From positions 310,001-374,000 of the forward strand of contig NZ_WUMK01000003.1 of the NCBI RefSeq assembly GCF_009827055.1: DNA of 64,000 nt, read 5' to 3'. The notes under the pieces are model-generated. The model was given only the letters and a program-made list of their open reading frames with translations. It was not told the origin of the DNA and searched no databases. This DNA comes from Shinella kummerowiae. GTDB taxonomy: Bacteria; Pseudomonadota; Alphaproteobacteria; Rhizobiales; Rhizobiaceae. Position numbers and translations under genes: made by a program. The first letter of the stretch is position 1. Each line of letters starts with the position of its first letter. Below, piece by piece: positions 31,943 to 41,433 of this stretch.

Positions 31943-32765
31943 GATCAAGATCCGCAACGTATCCAAGATCTTCGGCGGCAACTGGAAGTCGGCGCTCGCC
32001 ATGACCCAGCAGGGCGCCGACAAGGGCGAGATCCTCGCCAAGACCGGCTGCAGCGTCGGCCTCGACAATGTCAGCCTCGATATCGCCGGCGGCCGCATCT
32101 TCGTCATCATGGGCCTGTCCGGCTCGGGGAAATCGACGCTGGTGCGCCATATCAACCGCCTGATCGAGCCGACGAGCGGGGAAATCCTGGTCGACGGCAG
32201 CAATGTGCTCGACCTGAAACCGAAGGACCTGCGTGACTTCCGCAACCGCCGGGTCAGCATGGTGTTCCAGAATTTCGGGCTGATGCCGCACCGTACCGTG
32301 TTGCAGAATGTCGTCTACGGCCAGCGCGTGCGCGGGCTTACGAAGGACGACGCCAAGCCGATCGGCATGAAGTGGATCGAGACGGTTGGCCTTGCGGGCT
32401 ACGAGAACAAGCTTCCGCACCAGCTTTCCGGCGGCATGAAGCAGCGCGTCGGCCTCGCGCGGGCGCTGGCGGCGGATACCGACGTCATCCTGATGGACGA
32501 GGCCTTTTCCGCGCTCGATCCGCTGATCCGCGCCGACATGCAGGACCAGCTTCTCCAGCTCGAGAAGAATCTGCACAAGACCATCGTCTTCATCACGCAC
32601 GATCTCGACGAGGCCTTGCGCATCGGCGCGCAGATCGCGATCCTGAAGGACGGCAAGCTGGTGCAGGTCGGAACCCCGAGCGAAATCCTCAACAGCCCCG
32701 CCAACGACTATGTCGCCCGCTTCGTGCAGCGCCGCGCCGGCGCAGGAGAAAGCCAGCATGCCTGA
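31935..32765 (+). CDS. hutV: ProV-type ABC ATP-binding protein HutV
   Basis: A 276-residue ATPase. It has the N-terminal ProV-like extension (KIFGGNWKSALAMTQQGADK), Walker A (GLSGSGKSTLVRH), Q-loop (VFQNFGLMPHRTV), signature LSGGMKQRVGLARALA, Walker B (VILMDEAFSALDP) and H-loop (ITHDLDEAL). It has no CBS domains, being shorter than enterobacterial ProV (about 400 residues). It overlaps hutW and the ammonia-lyase homologue by 8 bases on either side, so expression is coupled. Confidence 0.9.
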   Translation: MTEIKIRNVSKIFGGNWKSALAMTQQGADKGEILAKTGCSVGLDNVSLDIAGGRIFVIMGLSGSGKSTLVRHINRLIEPTSGEILVDGSNVLDLKPKDLRDFRNRRVSMVFQNFGLMPHRTVLQNVVYGQRVRGLTKDDAKPIGMKWIETVGLAGYENKLPHQLSGGMKQRVGLARALAADTDVILMDEAFSALDPLIRADMQDQLLQLEKNLHKTIVFITHDLDEALRIGAQIAILKDGKLVQVGTPSEILNSPANDYVARFVQRRAGAGESQHA

Positions 32766-34248
32766 GACGATCGTTCTCGATCGCCCCCTCACCTGGCAGG
32801 AGATCGCCGCCATTGCCAAAGGCGCGGCGCTCTCCCTGTCGGACAAGACATGGCAGCGCATCGCCGATGCGCGCGCCATCGTCGATGCGCTCGTGGCAAA
32901 ACGCGTGCGCGGCTACGGCATCAACACGGGCGTCGGCGCACTCTGCGATGTGATCGTCGACATTCCGCAGCAGCAGGCGCTGTCGCGCAACATCCTGCTC
33001 AGCCATGCCTGCGGTGTCGGCGAGCCGCTCGGCCGGGAAGAGACCCGCGCGGTGATGGCCGCCCAGATTGCCAATTTTTCCCATGGCTATTCCGGCGTGC
33101 GTGTGGAGACGGTCGAAACGCTGCTGGCGTTGCTCAACGCCGATATCCCGCCCATCATTCCGTCCAAGGGATCGGTCGGTTACCTGACGCACGCCGCCGC
33201 CATCGGCCTCGTGCTGATCGGCGAAGGCGAGGCGCGCCACAAGGGTGAGACGATCTCCGGCAAGCAGGCCATGGAGATGCTCGGTCGCGCGCCGCTCGTG
33301 CTTGGGGCCAAGGAAGGCCTCAGCCTCGTCAACGGCACGCCCTGCGCCACCGGCCTTGCGAGCCTAGCTATTGCCCGCACGACGCATCTGCTCGATTGGG
33401 CCGACGCGGCCGCCGCGATGAGCTACGAAAATCTCGGCGCGCAGGCCGACCCGTTTGCCGCCGCGCCGCTGGCGCTGCGCACTTCGCCCGGCCTCCAGAC
33501 GGTTGGCGGCAACCTCCGCCGCCTGCTCGACGGCAGCCCGTTGCTGGCGCAGTCTGCAGGCTCACGCACGCAGGATCCGCTCAGCCTGCGCGGTGTGCCG
33601 CAAGTGCATGGCGCGGTGCGCGACAGCGTCGCGCAGGTTGCCGAGGTCGTGAACCGGGAACTTGCGAGCGTCACGGACAATCCGGTCGTGGCGGGAACAC
33701 CGGAAGCGCCCGAAGTGCATTCACAGGCGCATGCCATCGGCGCCGCGCTCGGGCTTGCCATGGACGCGCTTGGCACCGCCGCCGCGGAGCTGGCCGCCAT
33801 TTGCGAGCGCCGCATCGACCGGCTCGTCAATCCACTCGTCAGCAACCTGCCTGCCTTTCTGGCGGAAGGCAGCGGCGTGGCCTCGGGGTTCATGATCATC
33901 CAGTACACGGCCGCAGGCCTTGTTGCCGAGAACCGCCGCCTCGCGGCACCCGCCAGCCTCGACGGCGGCATCACCTCGGCGCTTCAGGAAGACATTCTCA
34001 CCCACGCGACACCCGCCGCCGACAAGGCGCTGGCCATCATCGCCAATCTTGAAACCGTTCTGGCCATCGAGGTGATGAGCGCCGCCCAGGCCTATGACAT
34101 GCAGCCGGGACAAAATGGCAACGCGGCCGGCACCGGCGCCCTTTACGAGCGTGTCCGTGCGATCGTTCCGGTCTATCGTGACGACCGGCCGCTCAATGGT
34201 CTGCTCGCAAAAGTTCGTGACCTGCTGAGCAAGATGGCAGCTTTCTAA
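32758..34248 (+). CDS. hutH: HutH (histidine ammonia-lyase) homologue lacking the MIO Ala-Ser-Gly
   Basis: A 496-residue member of the HAL/PAL aromatic amino acid lyase superfamily, coupled to hutV by an 8-base overlap. The conserved Tyr53 (GYGINTGVG) and His83 (LSHACGVGEP) stand at the same positions as in the Pseudomonas putida enzyme. The cofactor segment does not: canonical proteins read GSVG then ASGDLAPL, whereas here GSVG (138-141) is followed directly by YLTHAAAIG. The later conserved Asn is then shifted to N192 (canonical 195), so exactly three residues are missing where Ala142-Ser143-Gly144 cyclise into MIO. The Tyr280 equivalent is Leu (QDPLSLR, Arg kept), while QED (E411) is kept. 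The reading frame is intact throughout. Canonical MIO lyase chemistry should not be possible; a different reaction or a binding/regulatory role is likely. Confidence 0.85.
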   Translation: MPETIVLDRPLTWQEIAAIAKGAALSLSDKTWQRIADARAIVDALVAKRVRGYGINTGVGALCDVIVDIPQQQALSRNILLSHACGVGEPLGREETRAVMAAQIANFSHGYSGVRVETVETLLALLNADIPPIIPSKGSVGYLTHAAAIGLVLIGEGEARHKGETISGKQAMEMLGRAPLVLGAKEGLSLVNGTPCATGLASLAIARTTHLLDWADAAAAMSYENLGAQADPFAAAPLALRTSPGLQTVGGNLRRLLDGSPLLAQSAGSRTQDPLSLRGVPQVHGAVRDSVAQVAEVVNRELASVTDNPVVAGTPEAPEVHSQAHAIGAALGLAMDALGTAAAELAAICERRIDRLVNPLVSNLPAFLAEGSGVASGFMIIQYTAAGLVAENRRLAAPASLDGGITSALQEDILTHATPAADKALAIIANLETVLAIEVMSAAQAYDMQPGQNGNAAGTGALYERVRAIVPVYRDDRPLNGLLAKVRDLLSKMAAF

Positions 34249-34259
34249 AAACAAAATGT

Positions 34260-34285
34260 GGCGGGGTTTGTCTGCAAACCCCGCC
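34260..34285. terminator. Hairpin terminator after the HutH homologue, possibly bidirectional
   Basis: GGCGGGGTTTG (34260-34270) and CAAACCCCGCC (34275-34285) form a perfect 11-bp stem with a TCTG loop. It lies 12 bases after the plus-strand stop. The A-rich stretch before it (34247-34256) would be a U-run for transcription coming from fba on the minus strand, so it may serve both directions. Confidence 0.65.
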
Positions 34286-34296
34286 CCATATTCTGC

Positions 34297-34373
34297 CGTC
34301 ATCCTCGGCCTTGAGCCGAGGATCCATATCCCAACCGCCGCGATGGATGCTCGGGTCAGGCCCGAGCATGACG
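34297..34373. repeat. Rhizobial REP-like palindromic repeat
   Basis: About 77 bases: CGTCATCCTCGG, CCTTG, CCGAGGATCCAT on the left and ATGGATGCTCGG, GTCAGG, CCCGAGCATGACG on the right. Each half is itself a hairpin and the two ends pair with each other. I know this CGTCATCCTCGG/CCGAGGATGACG type as a widespread intergenic repeat in rhizobia and relatives. It sits between convergent gene ends. Confidence 0.75.
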
Positions 34374-34433
34374 GAGGCGAGGTTTTCGAGCTATGGGCAA
34401 GCTTGCCCTTCCTCTTACGGAAGGGCGATTGGC

Positions 34434-35477
34434 TTACTTCGTTGCGTAGAACTTCGCCATGTCGGGCAGACGCTTAACGCGAATGCTGGAGGCCTTGCCG
34501 GCGGTGCGGAAGGCTTCGAAGCGCTCCTTGCAGACTTCCGTCATCAGAGCGGTCGCCGGCTTCAGGTAGGTGCGCGGGTCGAAATTGTCCGGCTTTTCCT
34601 TGAAATTCTTGCGGATCGTGCCCGTCATGGCAAGGCGCAGGTCCGTGTCGATATTGACCTTGCGCACGCCGAGCGGGATCGCCTTCTGGATTTCCGCGAC
34701 CGGAACGCCCCAGGTCTGCTTCATCTCCCCGCCATAGGTGGTGAAGAGATCCTGCAATTCCTGCGGAACCGACGACGAGCCGTGCATGACGAGATGCGTG
34801 TTCGGCAGTTTCTTGTTGATCTTCGCAATCGTCTCGATCGACAGGATGTCACCATCCGGCGCGCGGGTGAATTTGTAGGCGCCGTGGCTGGTGCCGATAG
34901 CGACGGCGAGTGCATCGACGCCGGTCTTCGAGACGAAGTCGAGGGCCTGGTCCGGGTCGGTCAGCAGCTCTTCGCGGGTCAGCTTGCCCTCGAAGCCGTG
35001 GCCGTCTTCCTTTTCGCCGGCACCCGTTTCCAGGTTGCCGAGACAGCCAAGTTCACCTTCGACTGAAACGCCGGCCGCATGCGCGATCTTCACGACTTCC
35101 GCCGTGACGTCGACATTGTATTCGTAGCTGGCGATCGACTTGCCGTCGGCGAGCAAGGAACCGTCCATCATGACCGACGTGAAGCCGTTGGTGATCGCCG
35201 AAATACAGGTGGACGGCTGGTCGCCGTGGTCGAGATGCAGGCAGACGGGGATATGCGGATATTCTTCCGCCGCACCGAGAATGAGGTGGCGCAGGAAGGC
35301 GTCGCCGGCATAGGCACGCGCACCGCGGCTTGCCTGCAGGATCACCGGAGAATCCGTCGCATCCGCCGCGCGCATGACCGCCTGGATATATTCCAGGTTG
35401 TTAACGTTGAATGCCGGCAGTGCGTAGTCGTTTTCCGCTGCGTGATCGAGCAATTGCCGCATGGTGATCAATGCCAT
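34434..35477 (-). CDS. fba: Class II fructose-bisphosphate aldolase
   Basis: A 347-residue zinc-dependent aldolase of glycolysis, gluconeogenesis and the Calvin cycle (CbbA type). Zinc and substrate residues are intact: [14 protein letters not shown] (Asp and His), VEGELGCLG (Glu), [11 protein letters not shown] (His), [12 protein letters not shown] (His) and [11 protein letters not shown] (phosphate site). The ATG at 35477 has a perfect AAGGAGGA. It is a monocistronic housekeeping-like gene between hut genes and ftsK, with no Calvin-cycle genes nearby in the window. Confidence 0.93.
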   Translation of the reverse strand: MALITMRQLLDHAAENDYALPAFNVNNLEYIQAVMRAADATDSPVILQASRGARAYAGDAFLRHLILGAAEEYPHIPVCLHLDHGDQPSTCISAITNGFTSVMMDGSLLADGKSIASYEYNVDVTAEVVKIAHAAGVSVEGELGCLGNLETGAGEKEDGHGFEGKLTREELLTDPDQALDFVSKTGVDALAVAIGTSHGAYKFTRAPDGDILSIETIAKINKKLPNTHLVMHGSSSVPQELQDLFTTYGGEMKQTWGVPVAEIQKAIPLGVRKVNIDTDLRLAMTGTIRKNFKEKPDNFDPRTYLKPATALMTEVCKERFEAFRTAGKASSIRVKRLPDMAKFYATK

Positions 35478-35720
35478 TCCTGTCCTCCTTGGACGCAGTT
35501 TCACGGGTCGGCGGCACTATTCACAGATCGTCCGCCATATGCAACAGGCCTCAAAGACCGCGATACAAGCCAAATCGATTAAATGCAGGGCTTGGAATAA
35601 ATTTCTCGTGGACATCGCAAAAATCCGGCCCGCAAGCGCGAGCCGGATCCGGAAAATCCATCCAATTCAAATAAGTAGGACAAATGCCCGGCGGCAGGGC
35701 AATCGCCGCCGTAGCAAATC

Positions 35721-38399
35721 TTAGTCGTCGTCGCTCGGTTCCGGCGCCTGGAAGCTGTTGCGTTCGCCGCTGATGATCTCCCGCTTTCCGACATGGTTGG
35801 CAGGACCAACGAGGCCCTCCTTCTCCATGCGCTCGACGAGGGAGGCGGCGCGGTTGTAGCCGACCGCGAGGCGCCGCTGGATATAGGAGGTCGAGCACTT
35901 GCGATCGCGCATGACCACCTTGACGGCCTTCTCGTAGAGGTCGTCGCCGTCTTCGGCGGCGATGTCGCCCTTGTCGAACACCGCACCGCCGCTCGCCGGC
36001 TTCTCGTCCTCTTCTTCCTCTTCTTCGGCCGTGACCGTTTCGAGATATTCGGGACGCCCCTGCGCCTTCAGGTGCAGCACGACCTTTTCGACTTCCTCGT
36101 CGGACACGAACGGACCATGCACGCGGGAAATACGCCCGCCGCCGGCCATGTGCAGCATGTCACCCTGGCCGAGGAGCTGTTCGGCACCCTGCTCGCCAAG
36201 GATGGTGCGGCTGTCGATCTTCGACGTCACCTGGAAGGAGATGCGGGTCGGGAAGTTTGCCTTGATCGTGCCGGTGATGACGTCGACCGAGGGGCGCTGC
36301 GTCGCCATGATGAGGTGGATGCCGGCAGCACGCGCCATCTGGGCAAGCCGCTGGATCGCGCCCTCGATCTCCTTGCCGGCGACCATCATCAGGTCAGCCA
36401 TCTCGTCGACGATGACGACGATATAGGGCATCGGCTCGAGGGAGAGTTCCTGCTCCTCGTTGATCGCCTCTCCGGTTCCCTTGTCGAAGCCGGTCTGGAC
36501 GCTGATGGTGATCGTCTCGCCCTTGTTGCGCGCTGTGGCCACACGGTTGTTGTAGCCGTCGATATTGCGCACGCCGAGGCGCGACATCTTGCGGTAACGG
36601 TCCTCCATCTCGCGCACCGCCCATTTCAGCGCCATGACGGCCTTCTTGGGATCGGTGACGACAGGGGTCAAGAGGTGCGGGATGCCGTCGTAGATCGACA
36701 GTTCCAGCATCTTCGGATCGACCATGATCAGGCGGCACTCTTCCGGGCGGAACCGGTAGAGCAGCGACAGGATCATCGTGTTGATGGCGACGGACTTGCC
36801 CGAACCGGTGGTGCCGGCGACGAGCAGGTGCGGCATCTTGGCAAGCTCAGCAATGACGGGCTCGCCACCGATGGTCTTGCCGAGGCAGATCGGCAGCTTG
36901 TAGCCGCTCTTGGCAAAATCCGCCGAGTCGATCATTTCGCGGAAATAGACGGTTTCGCGCGTCACGTTCGGCAGTTCGATGCCGATGACGTTGCGGCCGG
37001 GCACCACGGCAACGCGGGCCGACAGCGCCGACATGGAGCGGGCGATATCGTCGGCGAGGCCGATGACACGCGAGGATTTGACGCCCGGCGCCGGCTCGAA
37101 TTCGTAGAGCGTGACGACCGGACCCGGGCGGACATGGATGATCTCGCCGCGCACGCCAAAGTCTTCCAGCACGCTTTCGAGAAGGCCGGCATTCTGTTCC
37201 AGCTGTTCCTGCGTGAGCACGAAGCCGACGGTGCGGGGCGGCTCCTGCAGCAATTCGCGCGGCGGGTATTCGTAGGTGTCGCCGGCGGAAGTTGCCAGGG
37301 TGACCTGGAACGGCTTGGCACGGGACAGCACCGACGACGGCACTTCACGCAGGGGCTCGATGACGGCCGCCGGGGTGATGGTTACCGGCGCGGGCTTGGT
37401 CTCGACCGTGGTCGGCACGACGACAGGCAACGCTTCGATGACTGGCGTTGCGACGACGACGACCGGCTCGGCCTTTACCTCTGGAATGGTAGCAACAATT
37501 TCAGCAACCGCCGGACGCGCGACAGCCGGGCGGCACTCGACCACGCGGAACAGCGAAGCGATGGTCTCAGGCTCTTCTCGCTTTTTCTCGATCGGTGCCG
37601 GCATCGTGGCGGCAACGGGCGCCGGTGCAGGCGCCGGCATGCGCACGACAGTGGCGACTTTCCTCACAGGCTGCTCGGACGGCTCTTCGTCCGGAACGAA
37701 CGTCTCCCAGAAAGCATGGTCTGAGAGATGCGCGAAACGGCTGATCGCGGCGCGCACATCCGGCTTGGCGACGGGCTTGGCGATCGGGGCAGCTTGCACG
37801 GTAGGCGTGGGCGCCGGTAGTGGGGTCGATGGCTTGAACACGACGGCAGCATCGGCGGGCGTACCCGTCATGCCGGCGGCGACAACGGCCTGGACCAGCG
37901 GCGGCGTGGGTTCGGCCGGAACGGCTGCGGCCGCAGCCTGCTGTTCCTCGGAACGGCGGCGGCGGTCTTCCAGCGCCTCGCGCAGTCGCTGCAGCAACTC
38001 CGATTGCGAGAGCTGGGCGGCCTCAGAAAGCTTTGCCGTCGGAACGGCCTGCTCCACGATGGTCTCTGCCTGCAGCGCCTCTTCGGCAGCCGCTTCCTCT
38101 ATCTTCGCCGCCACCTTGTCGGGCGTGCGCGTGAAGCGGACGTTCGGGGCCATGTAGAAATGGCTCTCCCAGCTTCCGTCGGTATATTGGCCGGGGTCAT
38201 AGCCCCTCAGCGCGGGCGAGCGGAACCGTGGACGGTAGTCCTCGTCATTGGCAATCGGCTCGCCGGCCGCATGCCAATCCTCGACCTGCGGAACCTCTTC
38301 CGGCAAGACATTGTTTTCGTGAGAATAATGTGCCGCTTGCGCGTCACTTTCCACGTCGGCTTCAAGGATGGGATAGAAGTTTGTTCTGGAAATACGCAT
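35721..38399 (-). CDS. ftsK: FtsK/SpoIIIE-type DNA translocase without membrane domain
   Basis: An 892-residue DNA motor. Residues 1 to about 380 are acidic, then Ala/Pro/Val-rich and probably disordered; I see no transmembrane helices, unlike typical FtsK with four. The alpha domain follows ([20 protein letters not shown]), then the RecA-like beta domain with Walker A near residue 530 ([16 protein letters not shown]) and Walker B near 665 ([11 protein letters not shown]). The C-terminal gamma wHTH that reads KOPS-like sequences is present ([20 protein letters not shown], then MEKEGLVG). It probably acts in terminus segregation; rhizobia can carry a second, membrane-anchored FtsK. Confidence 0.92.
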   Translation of the reverse strand: MRISRTNFYPILEADVESDAQAAHYSHENNVLPEEVPQVEDWHAAGEPIANDEDYRPRFRSPALRGYDPGQYTDGSWESHFYMAPNVRFTRTPDKVAAKIEEAAAEEALQAETIVEQAVPTAKLSEAAQLSQSELLQRLREALEDRRRRSEEQQAAAAAVPAEPTPPLVQAVVAAGMTGTPADAAVVFKPSTPLPAPTPTVQAAPIAKPVAKPDVRAAISRFAHLSDHAFWETFVPDEEPSEQPVRKVATVVRMPAPAPAPVAATMPAPIEKKREEPETIASLFRVVECRPAVARPAVAEIVATIPEVKAEPVVVVATPVIEALPVVVPTTVETKPAPVTITPAAVIEPLREVPSSVLSRAKPFQVTLATSAGDTYEYPPRELLQEPPRTVGFVLTQEQLEQNAGLLESVLEDFGVRGEIIHVRPGPVVTLYEFEPAPGVKSSRVIGLADDIARSMSALSARVAVVPGRNVIGIELPNVTRETVYFREMIDSADFAKSGYKLPICLGKTIGGEPVIAELAKMPHLLVAGTTGSGKSVAINTMILSLLYRFRPEECRLIMVDPKMLELSIYDGIPHLLTPVVTDPKKAVMALKWAVREMEDRYRKMSRLGVRNIDGYNNRVATARNKGETITISVQTGFDKGTGEAINEEQELSLEPMPYIVVIVDEMADLMMVAGKEIEGAIQRLAQMARAAGIHLIMATQRPSVDVITGTIKANFPTRISFQVTSKIDSRTILGEQGAEQLLGQGDMLHMAGGGRISRVHGPFVSDEEVEKVVLHLKAQGRPEYLETVTAEEEEEEDEKPASGGAVFDKGDIAAEDGDDLYEKAVKVVMRDRKCSTSYIQRRLAVGYNRAASLVERMEKEGLVGPANHVGKREIISGERNSFQAPEPSDDD

Positions 38400-38506
38400 G
38401 AACCTGCAAACTCGACGATCATTGCCGATAGGGATGCGTAGATGGTTAGGAAATGAAGGTTAACAATGTCTTTGGATGACAGCGAATTCCTCTCCCTAAT
38501 CCTGTT

Positions 38507-39574
38507 TCAGTCCACCCTGTTTCCATCCGATCCGAACAGGTGAAGCCGCTCCAGCGGCAGGTCGACGCGGACTTTGGGGCCGGGATTGAGCATACTGCGA
38601 TCGAGTGTAAAAATTTTCAGTGGACCGTCGTGAAGCGTGACATGCATGATGATTCCGAAACCGGTCGGCTCGATGAGATCGACGTCCGCCTCCAGCGCCC
38701 CCTGATCGTTCAGCGTGACATGCTCCGGACGAATGCCGAGTGTTGCCACCGAGCCTGATTCGATGCCAGCCCGTTTGCCGACGGGCAGTACCGTGCCGTT
38801 CGCGAGGCGCAGTTCGGCCTTCTCGCCCGAGACGACGTAAAGCCCCTCGAAAAAATTCATGCCCGGCGAGCCGATGAAACCGGCGACGAACAGGTTTGCC
38901 GGCCGATCGTAGAGATCGAGCGGGGTTCCGACCTGCTGGACGACGCCGGCATGCATGGCGACGATCCGGTCGGCCAGCGTCATCGCCTCGATCTGGTCGT
39001 GCGTGACGTAGATGGAGGTCGCGCGAAGATCGGCGTGCAGCTTCTTGATCTCGGCGCGCATCTGTTCACGCAAGCGGGCATCGAGGTTGGACAGCGGCTC
39101 GTCGAACAGAAAAGCCTTCGGCTGTCGCACGATGGCGCGACCCATGGCGACGCGCTGGCGCTGGCCACCGGAAAGCGCGCGTGGGCGACGCTCCAGCAGG
39201 GGATCAAGGCCGAGTTTCGACGCGGCATTGCCGACGGCGCTCGCGATCTTCTCCTTGGCGGTGCGGCGCAGCCGCAGGCTGTAGCTCATGTTGTCGGCGA
39301 CGCTCATATGCGGATAGAGCGCGTAGGACTGGAACACCATGGCGATGTCGCGGTCCTTCGGCGCGAGGTCGTTGACCCGCTTGCCATCGATGCGGATGTC
39401 GCCCGATGTCACGCCCTCGAGGCCGGCGATCATGCGCAGCAGCGTCGATTTCCCGCAACCGGAGGGGCCGACCAGCACGATGAATTCACCGTCGCGAATG
39501 GTGAGATCGACGCCGTGCAGGACGGGAAAGGTGCCAAAACTCTTGCGGATGCTCTGAATATCGATGGAAGCCAT
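38507..39574 (-). CDS. UgpC/MalK-type carbohydrate ABC ATP-binding protein
   Basis: A 355-residue ATPase. It has Walker A (GPSGCGKSTLLRM), Q-loop (VFQSYALYPHMSV), signature LSGGQRQRVAMGRAIV, Walker B (FLFDEPLSNLDARLR), H-loop (YVTHDQIEAMTLADR) and a C-terminal MalK/UgpC regulatory (TOBE) domain with TLGIRPEHVTL. It closes a carbohydrate-type importer operon, 11 bases after the second permease gene. Confidence 0.93.
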   Translation of the reverse strand: MASIDIQSIRKSFGTFPVLHGVDLTIRDGEFIVLVGPSGCGKSTLLRMIAGLEGVTSGDIRIDGKRVNDLAPKDRDIAMVFQSYALYPHMSVADNMSYSLRLRRTAKEKIASAVGNAASKLGLDPLLERRPRALSGGQRQRVAMGRAIVRQPKAFLFDEPLSNLDARLREQMRAEIKKLHADLRATSIYVTHDQIEAMTLADRIVAMHAGVVQQVGTPLDLYDRPANLFVAGFIGSPGMNFFEGLYVVSGEKAELRLANGTVLPVGKRAGIESGSVATLGIRPEHVTLNDQGALEADVDLIEPTGFGIIMHVTLHDGPLKIFTLDRSMLNPGPKVRVDLPLERLHLFGSDGNRVD

Positions 39575-39585
39575 GAGAGACCCTT

Positions 39586-40419
39586 TCAGCCTTTGACCGC
39601 GCCGGCCGTCAGGCCCTGCACGAGGTAGCGCTGGATGAGGAGGAAGAAGAGGCAGGCCGGGATGAGTGCGAGGATACCCGCCGCCATCATCTGCCCGAAA
39701 TCGACCGAGAATTTCGAGACGAAGGTGAGCAGACCCACCGGGAAGGTCGCCGCGTCGTTGCCCGAGATCAGCATGAGGGCAAAGAGCAGTTCGCTCCAGG
39801 CCGCGGTGAAGACGAAGCCCAGCGTCGCGGCAATGCCGGGCAGAGTCAGCGGCAGGATGATCTGGCGGAAGGCGATGAACTGCGTCGCTCCGTCGATCAT
39901 CGCCGCCTCCTCGAGATCCTTCGGTATGCCGTCGAAGAAGGACTGCATGAGAAAGGTCGCGAAGGGCACGTTGAAGGCGGTGTAGACAATGACGAGGCCG
40001 GTGAGGCTGTTGGTCAACCCGAGCGGCGAGAGCATCTTGAAGATCGGCGCGACCAGCATGACCAGCGGGAACATCTGCGTGATCAGCATCAGCGCGACGA
40101 TCCAGTATTTCGCCCGGAAATTGAAGCGCGAGAGCGCGTAGCCGGCGAGCGAGGCGAGGATGGTCACGGCAATCGCCGTCGACCCTGCCACGATCAGGCT
40201 GTTCTTGAAGAAGGTCGGGAAGGCGCTGTGGGCGATGACGAAGGTGTAATGCTCGAAGGTCGCGCGCGACGGCCACATGCGCACGCCCTCGCTATAGAGC
40301 AGGTCGTTCGGCGTCACGGAGACCTTCAAGAGCCAGAACAGCGGGAAGAGCGCCACGACGATATAGGCGAGGATGGCGAGGCGGTGTGCGACGGTGAGGA
40401 GGAGCTTGCTGGTGCGCAT
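39586..40419 (-). CDS. MalG-type carbohydrate ABC permease
   Basis: A 277-residue permease with six spans (the first is LAILAYIVVALFPLFWLLKV). The EAA loop reads LEEAAMIDGATQFIAFRQII then LPLTLPGIAATLGF. The C-terminus is LVQGLTAGAVKG, which is typical of MalG/UgpE relatives. It lies 4 bases after the first permease gene and is translationally linked to it. Confidence 0.92.
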   Translation of the reverse strand: MRTSKLLLTVAHRLAILAYIVVALFPLFWLLKVSVTPNDLLYSEGVRMWPSRATFEHYTFVIAHSAFPTFFKNSLIVAGSTAIAVTILASLAGYALSRFNFRAKYWIVALMLITQMFPLVMLVAPIFKMLSPLGLTNSLTGLVIVYTAFNVPFATFLMQSFFDGIPKDLEEAAMIDGATQFIAFRQIILPLTLPGIAATLGFVFTAAWSELLFALMLISGNDAATFPVGLLTFVSKFSVDFGQMMAAGILALIPACLFFLLIQRYLVQGLTAGAVKG

Positions 40420-40423
40420 GGTT

Positions 40424-41347
40424 TCAACCCTTGTTCAGCAGCGTTTGGCGCAGCACTACGATCAGCATCGAATAGGCGAGCAGCAACACCAGCAGGACCA
40501 GGGCGATCGCCGAGGCGTAGCCGAAATCGAGCCGCTTGAAGGCCTGGGTGAAGATGTAGCTCGCGACGATCTGCGTGCGGTCCGCCGGCCCGCCATTGGT
40601 CATGACGACGATGAGGTCGGCAAAGTTGGAGATCCAGACCGTGCGCAAGAGGATGGTGATGGCGATGGTCGGCGCAAGGAACGGCAGCGTGATCGACAGG
40701 AAGCGCTGGACCGGCCCTGCCCCATCGATGCTGGCCGCCTCATAGAGATCGCGCGGGATCGCCTGAAGTGCGGCGAGTAGCGTGATCGCGAAGAACGGAA
40801 TGCCCCACCAGACATTGGCAACGATCGGCCCCCACATGGCGAGATGCGGATCGGAGAGGATGTTGTTCGGCGCATCCATGATGCCCAGCGCATACATCCA
40901 GTGCGGCAGGGGGCCGATGACCGGATTGAACAGCCAGGCCCAATTCAGGCCGGCGAGAAAACTCGGCACCGCCCAGGGCAAAAAGACCAGCGCCTGCGCG
41001 AGGCCTCGGCCGGCAAAGGGTTTGTCCAACAGCAGCGCAAGGATGAGACCGAAGAAGAATTGCAGGAAGACCGAAGCACCCGTCCACCACAGCGTGTTGC
41101 GCAACGCCCGAAAGAAGGCCTGATCCTCGGAGAGCGTCCGGAAATGATCGAGCCCGATGAAGCCGCCGGAAAACGGGTTCAGCAACTGGATATCTCGGAA
41201 GGCATAGGAAATGCCGAGCACCAGCGGCACCAGCATCACGGTGATGATGAGGATCAGCGCGGGCGCACTGTAGAGATAGGGCTCCGACGCGTCGGCGATC
41301 CGCTTCCTGAGCGGTTTGGCGGCATGCGGATGGGCGGCAATGGTCAT
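40424..41347 (-). CDS. MalF-type carbohydrate ABC permease
   Basis: A 307-residue permease. Its first span is LYSAPALILIITVMLVPLVL, then GISYAFRDIQLLNPFSGGFI. The EAA loop is YEAASIDGAGPVQRFLSITL, followed by VMTNGGPADRTQIVASYIF, a standard UgpA/MalF feature. The start is ATG 41347; the frame open upstream of it adds no family sequence. It probably works with the MalG-type partner and the binding protein at 41434. Confidence 0.9.
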   Translation of the reverse strand: MTIAAHPHAAKPLRKRIADASEPYLYSAPALILIITVMLVPLVLGISYAFRDIQLLNPFSGGFIGLDHFRTLSEDQAFFRALRNTLWWTGASVFLQFFFGLILALLLDKPFAGRGLAQALVFLPWAVPSFLAGLNWAWLFNPVIGPLPHWMYALGIMDAPNNILSDPHLAMWGPIVANVWWGIPFFAITLLAALQAIPRDLYEAASIDGAGPVQRFLSITLPFLAPTIAITILLRTVWISNFADLIVVMTNGGPADRTQIVASYIFTQAFKRLDFGYASAIALVLLVLLLAYSMLIVVLRQTLLNKG

Positions 41348-41433
41348 CGTCTCGCTTCCGTTCCCGGGTTGCGCGGCGTTTCGAAAGATGGTTCCGGGCG
41401 GAGCCTCGTGTTCTCCGCCCGGAGGTTCCCGGC

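Noticed and set aside
29903-32260. 785-codon open frame on the minus strand
   Set aside because: It is antisense to hutX, hutW and hutV and has only low-complexity, charged sequence.
32758-34248. HutH homologue as a frameshifted pseudogene
   Set aside because: The frame is open over 496 codons, downstream conserved residues follow in register, and the missing segment is exactly three codons, so decay or sequencing error is unlikely.
35793-37724. 643-codon open frame on the plus strand
   Set aside because: It is antisense to ftsK, whose motor motifs are unmistakable; the product is a His/Asp/Arg-rich shadow.
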